Shown: piece after piece, positions 5,986 to 11,607 of the stretch
Position numbering within the stretch: the stretch's first letter is position 1
Layout: each line of letters opens with the position of its first letter
NCBI GenBank assembly: GCA_002402635.1
Contig: DHGE01000008.1
Span: 1,162-12,768 of the forward strand
Direction of reading: 5' to 3'
DNA length: 11,607 bases
From: Deferribacterales bacterium UBA4806
GTDB lineage: Bacteria; Chrysiogenota; Deferribacteres; Deferribacterales; UBA228
The notes under the pieces: model-generated
Told to the model about the DNA's origin: nothing
Databases searched by the model: none
Seen by the model: the letters and a program-made list of their open reading frames with translations, nothing else
Made by a program: the position numbers and the translations under genes

Positions 5986-6888
5986 ATGAAAACAAAACTT
6001 ATTTCAGTGTTTTTTATCATTTTTTTCCAGGCTTTTTGTTTATGGGCAGCTGGAATCATATCAACAGATGATGCATTAAAGGAGTTAAATTCAAACAAAA
6101 ATGTTAAATTTATTGATACAAGAGATGGGAAAGCTTTTCAACAAGGGCATATTGCAGATGCAGTATTAATAACAAATAATGACCTAACTGAAACAAGAAA
6201 TGGTATCCCTGGCATGGCAAAATCTCCACAGGAAATAGTCAATGTATTTAAAAATAATGGTATCGATAGAACTAATAAAATTATTGTATATTCTGCGGGG
6301 GCTACATCTAATGACTATATGCAAGCAACTCGTATCATTGCATTGTTAAATTATGTGAATATAAAAGATACATATTTAATGGATGGCGGTTTTACAAAAT
6401 GGACTTTCGAAAATAAAGGATATGAAGCTGGCGTAGAAATGGCATCCCCATCAAATTTAACATACAATGGCTCTGATGACAAAGTTCTTGTAGATATAAA
6501 TTATGTAAGTCAAAATTTGAATAATAAAAACGTGCTTTTTGTTGATGCAAGAAATACAGATTATTACTATGGCAAAGATACAGATACAAGACTTACAAGA
6601 CATGGTCACATACCAGGAGCAATTAATATAGATGTGGCAACACTAACAAAAAAGGTAAACAACTACTATGTGTTAATAAATCAAAATGAACTACTCAACA
6701 TTGTGTATGAAAAAGGTTTTTCAAATCCAGCAGAACTACTTAATAAAACCGTCATCTCTTACTGTAACACAGGGGTTTCTGCATCAGGCAACTGGTTTAT
6801 TTTTAAATATATAGGTACGCATCCCGATGTCAGAATTTATGAAGGTTCAATGAGTGAGTATTCAAGAAGTAATCTCCCCTTAGAATAA
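5986..6888 (+). CDS. exported tandem-domain rhodanese (thiosulphate/3-mercaptopyruvate sulphurtransferase-like)
   Basis: This 300-residue protein has a Sec signal peptide (K2-T-K, hydrophobic 5-20, likely cleavage after LWAA at about 22), so it acts outside the cytoplasmic membrane. Two rhodanese domains follow. The first (about 25-145) has FIDTRDGKAFQQGHI and DGGFTKW, but its active-site loop reads YSAGATSND (102-110) without Cys. The second (about 165-298) has FVDARNTDYYYG, HGHIPGAINID and the catalytic loop YCNTGVSAS with Cys260. This inactive-plus-active arrangement is normal for two-domain rhodaneses, which move sulphane sulphur from thiosulphate or mercaptopyruvate to a thiol acceptor such as cyanide. 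ATG 5986 has a strong AAAGGAG 8 bases upstream. It follows trmO by 38 bases and ends before a strong terminator. The physiological sulphur donor cannot be told. Confidence 0.9.
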   Translation: MKTKLISVFFIIFFQAFCLWAAGIISTDDALKELNSNKNVKFIDTRDGKAFQQGHIADAVLITNNDLTETRNGIPGMAKSPQEIVNVFKNNGIDRTNKIIVYSAGATSNDYMQATRIIALLNYVNIKDTYLMDGGFTKWTFENKGYEAGVEMASPSNLTYNGSDDKVLVDINYVSQNLNNKNVLFVDARNTDYYYGKDTDTRLTRHGHIPGAINIDVATLTKKVNNYYVLINQNELLNIVYEKGFSNPAELLNKTVISYCNTGVSASGNWFIFKYIGTHPDVRIYEGSMSEYSRSNLPLE

Positions 6889-6916
6889 TATTAATACAAC
6901 TTAATTTTAAAATTGT

Positions 6917-6950
6917 ATAAAGCAGGGCATAAAAACCCTGCTTTATTTTT
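6917..6950 (+). terminator. strong rho-independent terminator after the rhodanese gene
   Basis: An 11-bp perfect stem (6917-6927 with 6936-6946; core AAAGCAGGG / CCCTGCTTT) closes an 8-base loop, CATAAAAA. It is followed by an uninterrupted T run (6946-6950). It separates the trmO-rhodanese transcript from the copper ATPase gene, which must therefore have its own promoter in 6951-7013; no convincing one is visible there. Confidence 0.9.
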
Positions 6951-7013
6951 AAAACTTTAAAAAAATTTTACTATTACTATATTTAATGCATATCTAATTT
7001 AAAAGGATGTAAT

Positions 7014-9314
7014 ATGAAAATTGTTGATCCCGTTTGCAAGATGGAATTCGAGCAGACAGAAGCAAAAGCTAACACAACATATAATGGAACTACCTACTAC
7101 TTTTGTTGTCATCATTGTAAGATTGCTTTCGAAAAAAATCCTAAAAATTATTTATGTCATAATAAAATTGAAGAAATTAGCACAAAAGATCAAAAAAGCA
7201 TTTATACATGCCCCATGCATCCGGAAATTGAAAAGGTTGGCCCAGGGAGTTGTCCTAAATGTGGTATGGCTTTAGAACCTAAGGCAGCTTCCTTTGATGA
7301 GAATGAAGAGAACCCAGAACTAATTGATATGACTCGTCGTTTTATAGTAGGTGCTATCCTTGCATTACCCATTATAATAATTGCCATGGGAAGGCATACC
7401 CCATTTCTTTCATCAATTTTTGATAGTTTTTCCTATGAGCTTTTAAACTGGATTGAACTTATTCTTGCAACTCCTGTTGTTTTATGGTGCGGCCTACCCT
7501 TTTTTGTCAGGTTTTATCAATCCATTATTAATAAAAGTCCCAATATGTTCACCCTAATTGGGATGGGTGTTGGTGTTAGCTACCTTTACAGTATAATAGC
7601 AGTACTATTCCCGCAAATTTTCCCGAAAGCCTTTAAAGATGAAAGCGGACAGGTTGGCGTATATTTCGAGGCAGCAGCTGTTATTGTAGTACTTGTTTTA
7701 ATCGGCCAGGTTTTGGAATTAAAAGCAAGAAGCAAAACAAGTGGCGCAATAAAAGCCCTTTTAGGTCTAGCACCTAAAACAGCAAGAATTATTAGACATG
7801 GCACAGAAGAAGAAATTCCAATAAAGGATATAAAAATAGGTGATTTAATAAAAGTAAAACCTGGCGAAAAGATCCCTGTAGATGGAGTGATCGTTGAAGG
7901 ATCTAGCTTAATAGATGAATCTATGTTAACAGGAGAGCCCATACCTGTTGAAAAGAAAAAAGGAGATAATGTAATTGGGGCCACAATAAATGGAACAGGA
8001 ATGTTTATACTTGAAGCTAAGAAAATAGGTGAGGACACTTTACTTGCCCAGATCGTCAAGTTAGTAGGAGAAGCTCAAAGAAGTAGATCTCCTGTACAAA
8101 GGCTCGTTGATATCGTTGCAATGTATTTTGTACAGATTGTTATAATAATTGCAGTTATTACCTTTATAATATGGTCAATTTTTGGGCCTGACCCAAAGTT
8201 AGCTTACGCTTTAATTAATTCAATATCTGTACTAATTATTGCCTGCCCCTGTGCTTTGGGACTTGCTACACCAATGTCCATAATGGTTGCAACAGGCAAA
8301 GGTGCAAGTTCTGGGATTCTATTTAAAAATGCCGAAGCAATTGAAACAATGAAGAAGGTTGATACACTAGTTGTTGATAAAACCGGAACTCTAACGGAGG
8401 GAAAACCTAAATTAGTTGAAATTTTAGCAATCAAACCCTTTAGTGAAAGAGATGTGTTATTTTATTCCTCAAGTATTGAGCAGGGAAGTGAGCATCCTTT
8501 AGCTAAAGCGATTATTGATGGAGCTAAGGAAAAAGGTGTTGAACCAAAAATGCCTGAAAAATTTAATTCTATTACAGGAAAGGGCATAAAGGGATTAATT
8601 GATAATAAAGAGGTTGCCTTCGGAAATATTAAACTATTTGAGGATGAAGAAATAAACATAGAAGATATAGATAAAAAAGCTGAAAGTATGCAACAAAATG
8701 GGCAAACTGTAATGTTTTTAGCAGTTGATAGAAAAATTGCTGGCCTAATTGGCGTATCAGATACTATTAAAAAAACTACACCAGAAGCTATCAAAGCACT
8801 TCACAGAGAAGGCTTAAAAATTGTTATGGTTACAGGGGATAATGAAACAAGCGCGAATGCAGTGGCAAAAAAATTGGGCATTGATAATGTAGTGGCAGAA
8901 GTACTTCCTGAAAAAAAGGTAGAAGTGGTTAAAGATTTGCAGAAACATAAAAAAATTGTTGCAATGGCAGGTGATGGAATAAATGATGCTCCAGCATTAG
9001 CGCAAGCAGATGTAGGAATAGCAATGGGTACAGGGACTGATGTTGCAATAGAAAGTGCTGATATTACCCTTGTCAAAGGGGATTTACATGGTATAGTTAA
9101 ATCACGGTGTTTAAGTAAAGCAACAATAAGGAATATTAAACAAAATCTCCTTTGGGCTTTTGGGTATAATGCACTGGGGATTCCTATCGCAGCTGGAATT
9201 CTATATCCATTCACAGGACTGCTATTAAGCCCCATAATTGCAGCTTTTGCAATGAGCTTAAGCTCTGTATCTGTAGTGGCAAATGCTTTAAGACTGAATA
9301 AAATTAAGTTATAA
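7014..9314 (+). CDS. copA: Cu+-exporting P1B-type ATPase with YHS and heavy-metal-binding N-terminal domains
   Basis: This 766-residue ATPase carries the P-type hallmarks: TGE (306-308), CPC in the metal-transport helix (411-413), phosphorylation site DKTGT (455-459), HP (494-495), TGDN (607-610) and GDGINDAP (653-660). Late-helix residues Y718-N719 and M747 with S750-S751 match the Cu+ (P1B-1) signature, so copper(I), possibly silver, is the expected cargo, exported with ATP hydrolysis. The usual HMA domain (GMTCxxC) is absent. Instead there is a YHS-type domain (about 3-47; C8, C31, C32, C35) and a small heavy-metal-binding domain (about 64-88; C66-P-M-H69 with C80-P-K-C83-G-M). Hydrophobic helices lie at about 110-200, 218-235, 366-388, 400-420 and 712-755. 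ATG 7014 has AAAAGGA 7 bases upstream. No copper chaperone or regulator gene is adjacent. Confidence 0.93.
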   Translation: MKIVDPVCKMEFEQTEAKANTTYNGTTYYFCCHHCKIAFEKNPKNYLCHNKIEEISTKDQKSIYTCPMHPEIEKVGPGSCPKCGMALEPKAASFDENEENPELIDMTRRFIVGAILALPIIIIAMGRHTPFLSSIFDSFSYELLNWIELILATPVVLWCGLPFFVRFYQSIINKSPNMFTLIGMGVGVSYLYSIIAVLFPQIFPKAFKDESGQVGVYFEAAAVIVVLVLIGQVLELKARSKTSGAIKALLGLAPKTARIIRHGTEEEIPIKDIKIGDLIKVKPGEKIPVDGVIVEGSSLIDESMLTGEPIPVEKKKGDNVIGATINGTGMFILEAKKIGEDTLLAQIVKLVGEAQRSRSPVQRLVDIVAMYFVQIVIIIAVITFIIWSIFGPDPKLAYALINSISVLIIACPCALGLATPMSIMVATGKGASSGILFKNAEAIETMKKVDTLVVDKTGTLTEGKPKLVEILAIKPFSERDVLFYSSSIEQGSEHPLAKAIIDGAKEKGVEPKMPEKFNSITGKGIKGLIDNKEVAFGNIKLFEDEEINIEDIDKKAESMQQNGQTVMFLAVDRKIAGLIGVSDTIKKTTPEAIKALHREGLKIVMVTGDNETSANAVAKKLGIDNVVAEVLPEKKVEVVKDLQKHKKIVAMAGDGINDAPALAQADVGIAMGTGTDVAIESADITLVKGDLHGIVKSRCLSKATIRNIKQNLLWAFGYNALGIPIAAGILYPFTGLLLSPIIAAFAMSLSSVSVVANALRLNKIKL

Positions 9315-9340
9315 TTTTTTATTATTTTATAATGGCTACA

Positions 9341-9369
9341 TTGAAATTCATGTTTAAAATTATTAGAAT
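9341..9369 (+). promoter_or_regulatory. sigma70-type promoter of the DUF5661-like gene
   Basis: TTGAAA (9341-9346) and TAGAAT (9364-9369), each 5 of 6 to consensus, are spaced by exactly 17 bases. Transcription would begin near 9376, about 45 bases before the ATG. The promoter lies in the 106-base gap after copA, so this gene can be expressed independently of the ATPase. Confidence 0.6.
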
Positions 9370-9377
9370 TTAATTAT

Positions 9378-9389
9378 ATTGTATACAAT
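9378..9389. promoter_or_regulatory. palindromic operator candidate ATTGTATACAAT
   Basis: A perfect 12-base inverted repeat centred at 9383/9384 lies at about +3 to +14 relative to the predicted transcription start of the promoter just upstream. A repressor bound there would block initiation. It does not match the TACAnnTGTA CopY box or a canonical FNR site, so the binding protein is unknown. Confidence 0.4.
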
Positions 9390-9420
9390 TAGAAGTTACT
9401 TTGTGATATGGGGGTTTAAC

Positions 9421-9843
9421 ATGAGAAAGTTTATAAGCATAATATTTATTTTTGCAATTCTAGCTATTTTCAACACAGAAGTTGCAGTTGCACAGCAACC
9501 TTTCAAAGATGCAAGATGGGAGCGCTTAAAATCTCAATTTATTAAAGAAAATGGTGGAAAATGGCACTATTCACTTGATGAAGCTAAACAAATTGGAACA
9601 AAAATAGGCATAAATTGGGAAAATTCACCCTTTGATGTTGACCAATTTAGAGTGGGCCTTGAAGTTGAATTAGAACATGGGCTAGTTGACCCTAATACTA
9701 ATGTAACCGATGATGACCCATATCTCACAGGCAAGATTGCGCTTGCCCATTTAAATGAGCTACCAGACTATTATATTAGGCTTTTGAGGATGGAGCTAAT
9801 GGCAGAAGGAGAATTTTTCGGATCACGAGGTCAGCAAAACTAA
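9421..9843 (+). CDS. small secreted DUF5661-like protein
   Basis: The product is 140 residues from ATG 9421, preceded by GGGGG (9410-9414) with a 6-base spacer. An in-frame ATG 42 bases upstream would place a non-signal extension before the signal peptide and is rejected. Residues 1-24 form a Sec signal (MRKF, hydrophobic 4-18, cleavage motif A22-V-A24 before QQ). The mature part resembles the DUF5661 family as I recall it: YSLDEAKQIGTKIGINW (50-66), QFRVGLEVELEHG (75-87), TNVTDDDP (93-100), LTGKIALAHLNELPDYY (102-118). The function of the family is not known to me. The repeated Glu/His positions (E81, E83, E85, H86, H110, E113) on predicted helices could bind a metal, which would suit its place after a copper ATPase gene, but this is inference. 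It converges on the VOC gene. Confidence 0.75.
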   Translation: MRKFISIIFIFAILAIFNTEVAVAQQPFKDARWERLKSQFIKENGGKWHYSLDEAKQIGTKIGINWENSPFDVDQFRVGLEVELEHGLVDPNTNVTDDDPYLTGKIALAHLNELPDYYIRLLRMELMAEGEFFGSRGQQN

Positions 9844-9992
9844 GTAATAAATAGATTTTAATTCCCAATGAAATGAAGTGTGGCCAAAAAAGGAATATTA
9901 TCAAAACTCATGAATATATGCAAGATTTGCCTAATTATTAATATATAGGAGTTTACATCATCTTTACAATTTCATTATGCACATAAATCATT

Positions 9993-10484
9993 TTACTTTG
10001 GGTATTTATCTTCTGGTACAGGCCATTTGAAATTTGGATCTATATCATAAATTTCTGCTATAACACCAAGGTCATCCTGTGTTGACATATAAGTATAGGT
10101 CAAACCTTGCCAATTGCCTCCCTGTACTATCTTTTTACCTTTTTCTTTTAATGCATTAAATGTTTTTTTATAGTCAGGTGTTCCAAAAGCAATGTGATGT
10201 AGGCCTTCTCCATGCTTTTTCAAAAAATCAGCATAAATTGACTTATCATCAAGTGGCTGGATCAACTCCCATTGCACCCCATTTATGTCACACACTGCTA
10301 GCTTCATTGCGTATTCCACTTTCTTTTCATTTATTATCATATTTTTGACTGTTTTAGGATTAAATTCATAAATTGACCATGGGCCTATCCCATAATCATC
10401 GTTATAAGTTTTCACTGATTTCATCAAATCTTTTACAACAACAGCTACCTGTAACACCTTGTTTAACAAAGCCTTTTCTAACAT
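9993..10484 (-). CDS. VOC-superfamily (glyoxalase / methylmalonyl-CoA epimerase-like) protein
   Basis: This 163-residue protein contains two paired beta-alpha-beta-beta-beta halves, as in the vicinal oxygen chelate fold. The first half starts LQVAVVVKDLMKSVKTY (11-27) and includes VQWELIQP (70-77). The second starts GLHHIAFGTPD (94-104) and ends VIAEIYD (141-147). By alignment to methylmalonyl-CoA epimerase the metal ligands would be Gln12, Glu73, His96 or His97, and Glu144; the first, usually His, is Gln here. Members include glyoxalase I, epimerases and dioxygenases, and the substrate cannot be assigned. A strong GGAGGTG precedes the ATG. It lies 36 bases downstream of the SDR gene on the same strand and is the last gene of that operon. 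No clear terminator is visible in 9844-9992, the gap to the convergent gene. Confidence 0.8.
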   Translation of the reverse strand: MLEKALLNKVLQVAVVVKDLMKSVKTYNDDYGIGPWSIYEFNPKTVKNMIINEKKVEYAMKLAVCDINGVQWELIQPLDDKSIYADFLKKHGEGLHHIAFGTPDYKKTFNALKEKGKKIVQGGNWQGLTYTYMSTQDDLGVIAEIYDIDPNFKWPVPEDKYPK

Positions 10485-10520
10485 AAAGCACCTCCATTTT
10501 TTAATTTATTAAGCTGATAT

Positions 10521-11336
10521 TTACATAGTTGCCCCGCCATCAACAATAATGGCCTGGCCAGTAACATGTTCAGAGTTAATTAAAAACATCACAGCCTTTG
10601 CCATATCCATTGGTGTTTGTGGTTTTCCCTGTGGTATCATATTGCCAACATTTCTTTTAAAGCTTTCCTCTATATTTTCACCTGATTTTGACCATCTTTT
10701 TGCAAGTAAATCCCACATCTGTGTGTTAACTATTCCAGGGCATACTGCGTTGATAGTAATATCAAATTTTGCAACCTCTTTTGCTAAAGCATTTGTTAAT
10801 CCAATAACAGCAAATTTTGATGCACAGTAATGTGACAATTCAGGAATTCCTACTTTTCCAGCAATGGAGGCAAAGTTTATAATTCTGCCGTAGTTTTGTT
10901 TTTTCATCACAGGCAAAGCATATTTACAAAATAAAAATGTTCCCTTTGCATTAACATCCATTGTTAAGTCCCAATCTTCTTCTTTCAAGTCTTCAATAGT
11001 TCCTGCTGTAACAACTCCTGCTATATTAACCAAAATGTCAATTCTATTATATTTTTTAGTTACCTCATCAATTACCTTAGTAACATCACTACACTTTGAT
11101 ACATCACCATTTAAAATAATTATCCTGTCCCTATAATCAGAAAACTCTGTTAGTAACTCTTGTGCTCTTGTTAATCCTTTAATTTTTTTATCATAGTATT
11201 GATTGGTAGAATAATTAAGATCTTCTGCCTCAACTATTACAACATAGGCTCCCTCATCAAGCAAAGCTCTTACAACAGCTTTTCCTATTCCTCCAGCACC
11301 ACCTGTTACAATTGCAACATTATCTTTCAATTTCAT
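10521..11336 (-). CDS. classical SDR dehydrogenase, butanediol/acetoin or 3-hydroxybutyrate type
   Basis: This 271-residue short-chain dehydrogenase/reductase has the nucleotide-binding TGGAGGIG (11-18), D78-V, N104-I-A-G, the structural Asn129, and catalytic Ser157, Tyr170 and Lys174 (SHYCASK), then PG (200-201). Acidic residues after the second strand (E36, D39) favour NAD(H) over NADP(H). Between that strand and the third helix there are roughly 15-20 more residues than in most classical SDRs (about 40-58). The overall pattern resembles acetoin reductase/2,3-butanediol dehydrogenase and related polyol dehydrogenases; 3-hydroxybutyrate dehydrogenase is an alternative. ATG 11336 has a strong AAGGAGGAG just upstream. 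Its first 17 bases overlap the end of the lipoyl synthase gene, so the two are coupled. The VOC gene follows after 36 bases. Confidence 0.88.
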   Translation of the reverse strand: MKLKDNVAIVTGGAGGIGKAVVRALLDEGAYVVIVEAEDLNYSTNQYYDKKIKGLTRAQELLTEFSDYRDRIIILNGDVSKCSDVTKVIDEVTKKYNRIDILVNIAGVVTAGTIEDLKEEDWDLTMDVNAKGTFLFCKYALPVMKKQNYGRIINFASIAGKVGIPELSHYCASKFAVIGLTNALAKEVAKFDITINAVCPGIVNTQMWDLLAKRWSKSGENIEESFKRNVGNMIPQGKPQTPMDMAKAVMFLINSEHVTGQAIIVDGGATM

Positions 11337-11607
11337 AGCAATCTCCTCCTTTTAGTTTTTTATATATCTCAAAGGCTTTATAAGATGTTCTCGCAAGAGG
11401 TTTTGAAACAATATATTTTATACCAGCATTAATTGCCTTTTCTTTTATTAATTCAAAAGTATCTAATGTTACATACTCTTTCACTTCCAATTGTTTTTTG
11501 GATGGTCTTAAATATTGGCAAACAATTAATATGTCTAAATTAACAGATACTAAATCACATATCACTTTATCAATATCTGCAATACTTTCGCCTAACCCTA
11601 ACAGGAT
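11320..11607 (-). CDS. lipA: lipoyl synthase, C-terminal part (partial, start beyond right edge)
   Basis: Ninety-five C-terminal residues are in the window, and the frame remains open to the right edge. GLGES near the edge, then LDILIVCQYLRPSKKQLEV, YVTLDTFELIKEKA and PLARTSYKAFEIY, correspond to GLGET, DiLTiGQYLqPs, YVtPeeF and PLVRSSYhA of LipA. LipA is the radical-SAM enzyme that inserts two sulphurs into octanoyl groups on carrier domains of 2-oxoacid and acetoin dehydrogenase complexes. The RSSY-type motif near the C terminus, whose Ser binds the auxiliary [4Fe-4S] cluster, is RTSY here. GQYL is CQYL and SGPL is SKPL, so this is a somewhat divergent LipA. The cysteine clusters lie outside the window. 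The gene is coupled to an SDR gene, unlike the usual lipB-lipA pairing, which suggests a pathway-dedicated copy. Confidence 0.88.
   Translation of the reverse strand: MLLGLGESIADIDKVICDLVSVNLDILIVCQYLRPSKKQLEVKEYVTLDTFELIKEKAINAGIKYIVSKPLARTSYKAFEIYKKLKGGDCYEIER

Noticed and set aside
7586..9235. Several long minus-strand open frames (7586-8059, 8204-8434, 8462-8794, 8801-9235)
   Set aside because: All lie opposite the well-conserved copA frame and read as Ser/Ile/Pro-rich shadow translations.
9379..9420. Upstream in-frame ATG for the DUF5661-like gene
   Set aside because: It would overlap the predicted operator and transcription start and place 14 residues before a complete signal peptide. 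ATG 9421 has the ribosome binding site.
9844..9992. Bidirectional terminator between the convergent DUF5661-like and VOC genes
   Set aside because: Only a short GCAA/TTGC pairing near 9920 is visible, with no adequate stem or T run on either strand.
1..11607. CRISPR array, tRNA or rRNA genes
   Set aside because: No regularly spaced repeats, tRNA cloverleaf arms or rRNA-like sequence were seen on either strand.

Overview
This is an AT-rich bacterial window (roughly one third G+C by eye). It has compact genes, good AGGAGG- or GGGGG-type ribosome binding sites, several Sec signal peptides and one lipoprotein. No rRNA, tRNA or taxonomic marker gene is present, so the host cannot be named. The content (lactate/glycolate oxidation by a flavin/iron-sulphur pair, an exported tandem rhodanese, Cu+ export, and a lipoyl synthase beside a butanediol/acetoin-type dehydrogenase) would suit an anaerobic or facultative heterotroph of sediment or gut. 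That is an impression only.

Region 1 (1-4710) is a hydroxy-acid utilisation locus. On the minus strand, glcD (FAD subunit) overlaps glcF (iron-sulphur subunit, running off the left edge) by 4 bases, with no glcE. Divergently, on the plus strand, lie an LctP-family lactate/glycolate permease and a small lipoprotein of unknown function, closed by an AT-rich terminator hairpin. The roughly 100-base divergent spacer contains a perfect 24-bp palindrome that carries TATAAT on both strands. Permease, flavoprotein and Fe-S protein together would import lactate or glycolate and pass its electrons to the respiratory chain.

Region 2 (4711-5533) holds a solitary IS200/IS605-type Y1 transposase gene. Two normally conserved residues are altered in it, including the first His of the HUH motif. 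A long imperfect hairpin follows, then a gene-free AT-rich stretch that ends in a near-consensus promoter.

Region 3 (5531-6950) is a probable two-gene transcript: a TrmO/TsaA-family tRNA methyltransferase and an exported tandem-domain rhodanese, ended by a strong terminator. The trmO gene has no ATG, GTG or TTG where its conserved N terminus begins. The promoter and Shine-Dalgarno positions point to an ATA or ATT start, or to a mutated start codon.

Region 4 (7014-9843) holds a Cu+-exporting P1B-type ATPase with YHS and heavy-metal-binding modules at its N terminus. A separately promoted small secreted DUF5661-like protein follows, with a palindrome sitting at its predicted transcription start.

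Region 5 (9993-11607, minus strand) is an operon-like run: the C-terminal part of a somewhat divergent lipoyl synthase (cut by the right edge), a classical SDR dehydrogenase overlapping it by 17 bases, and a VOC-fold protein. A lipoyl synthase next to a butanediol/acetoin-type SDR recalls acetoin dehydrogenase (aco) clusters, so acoABCL-like genes may lie just beyond the right edge.
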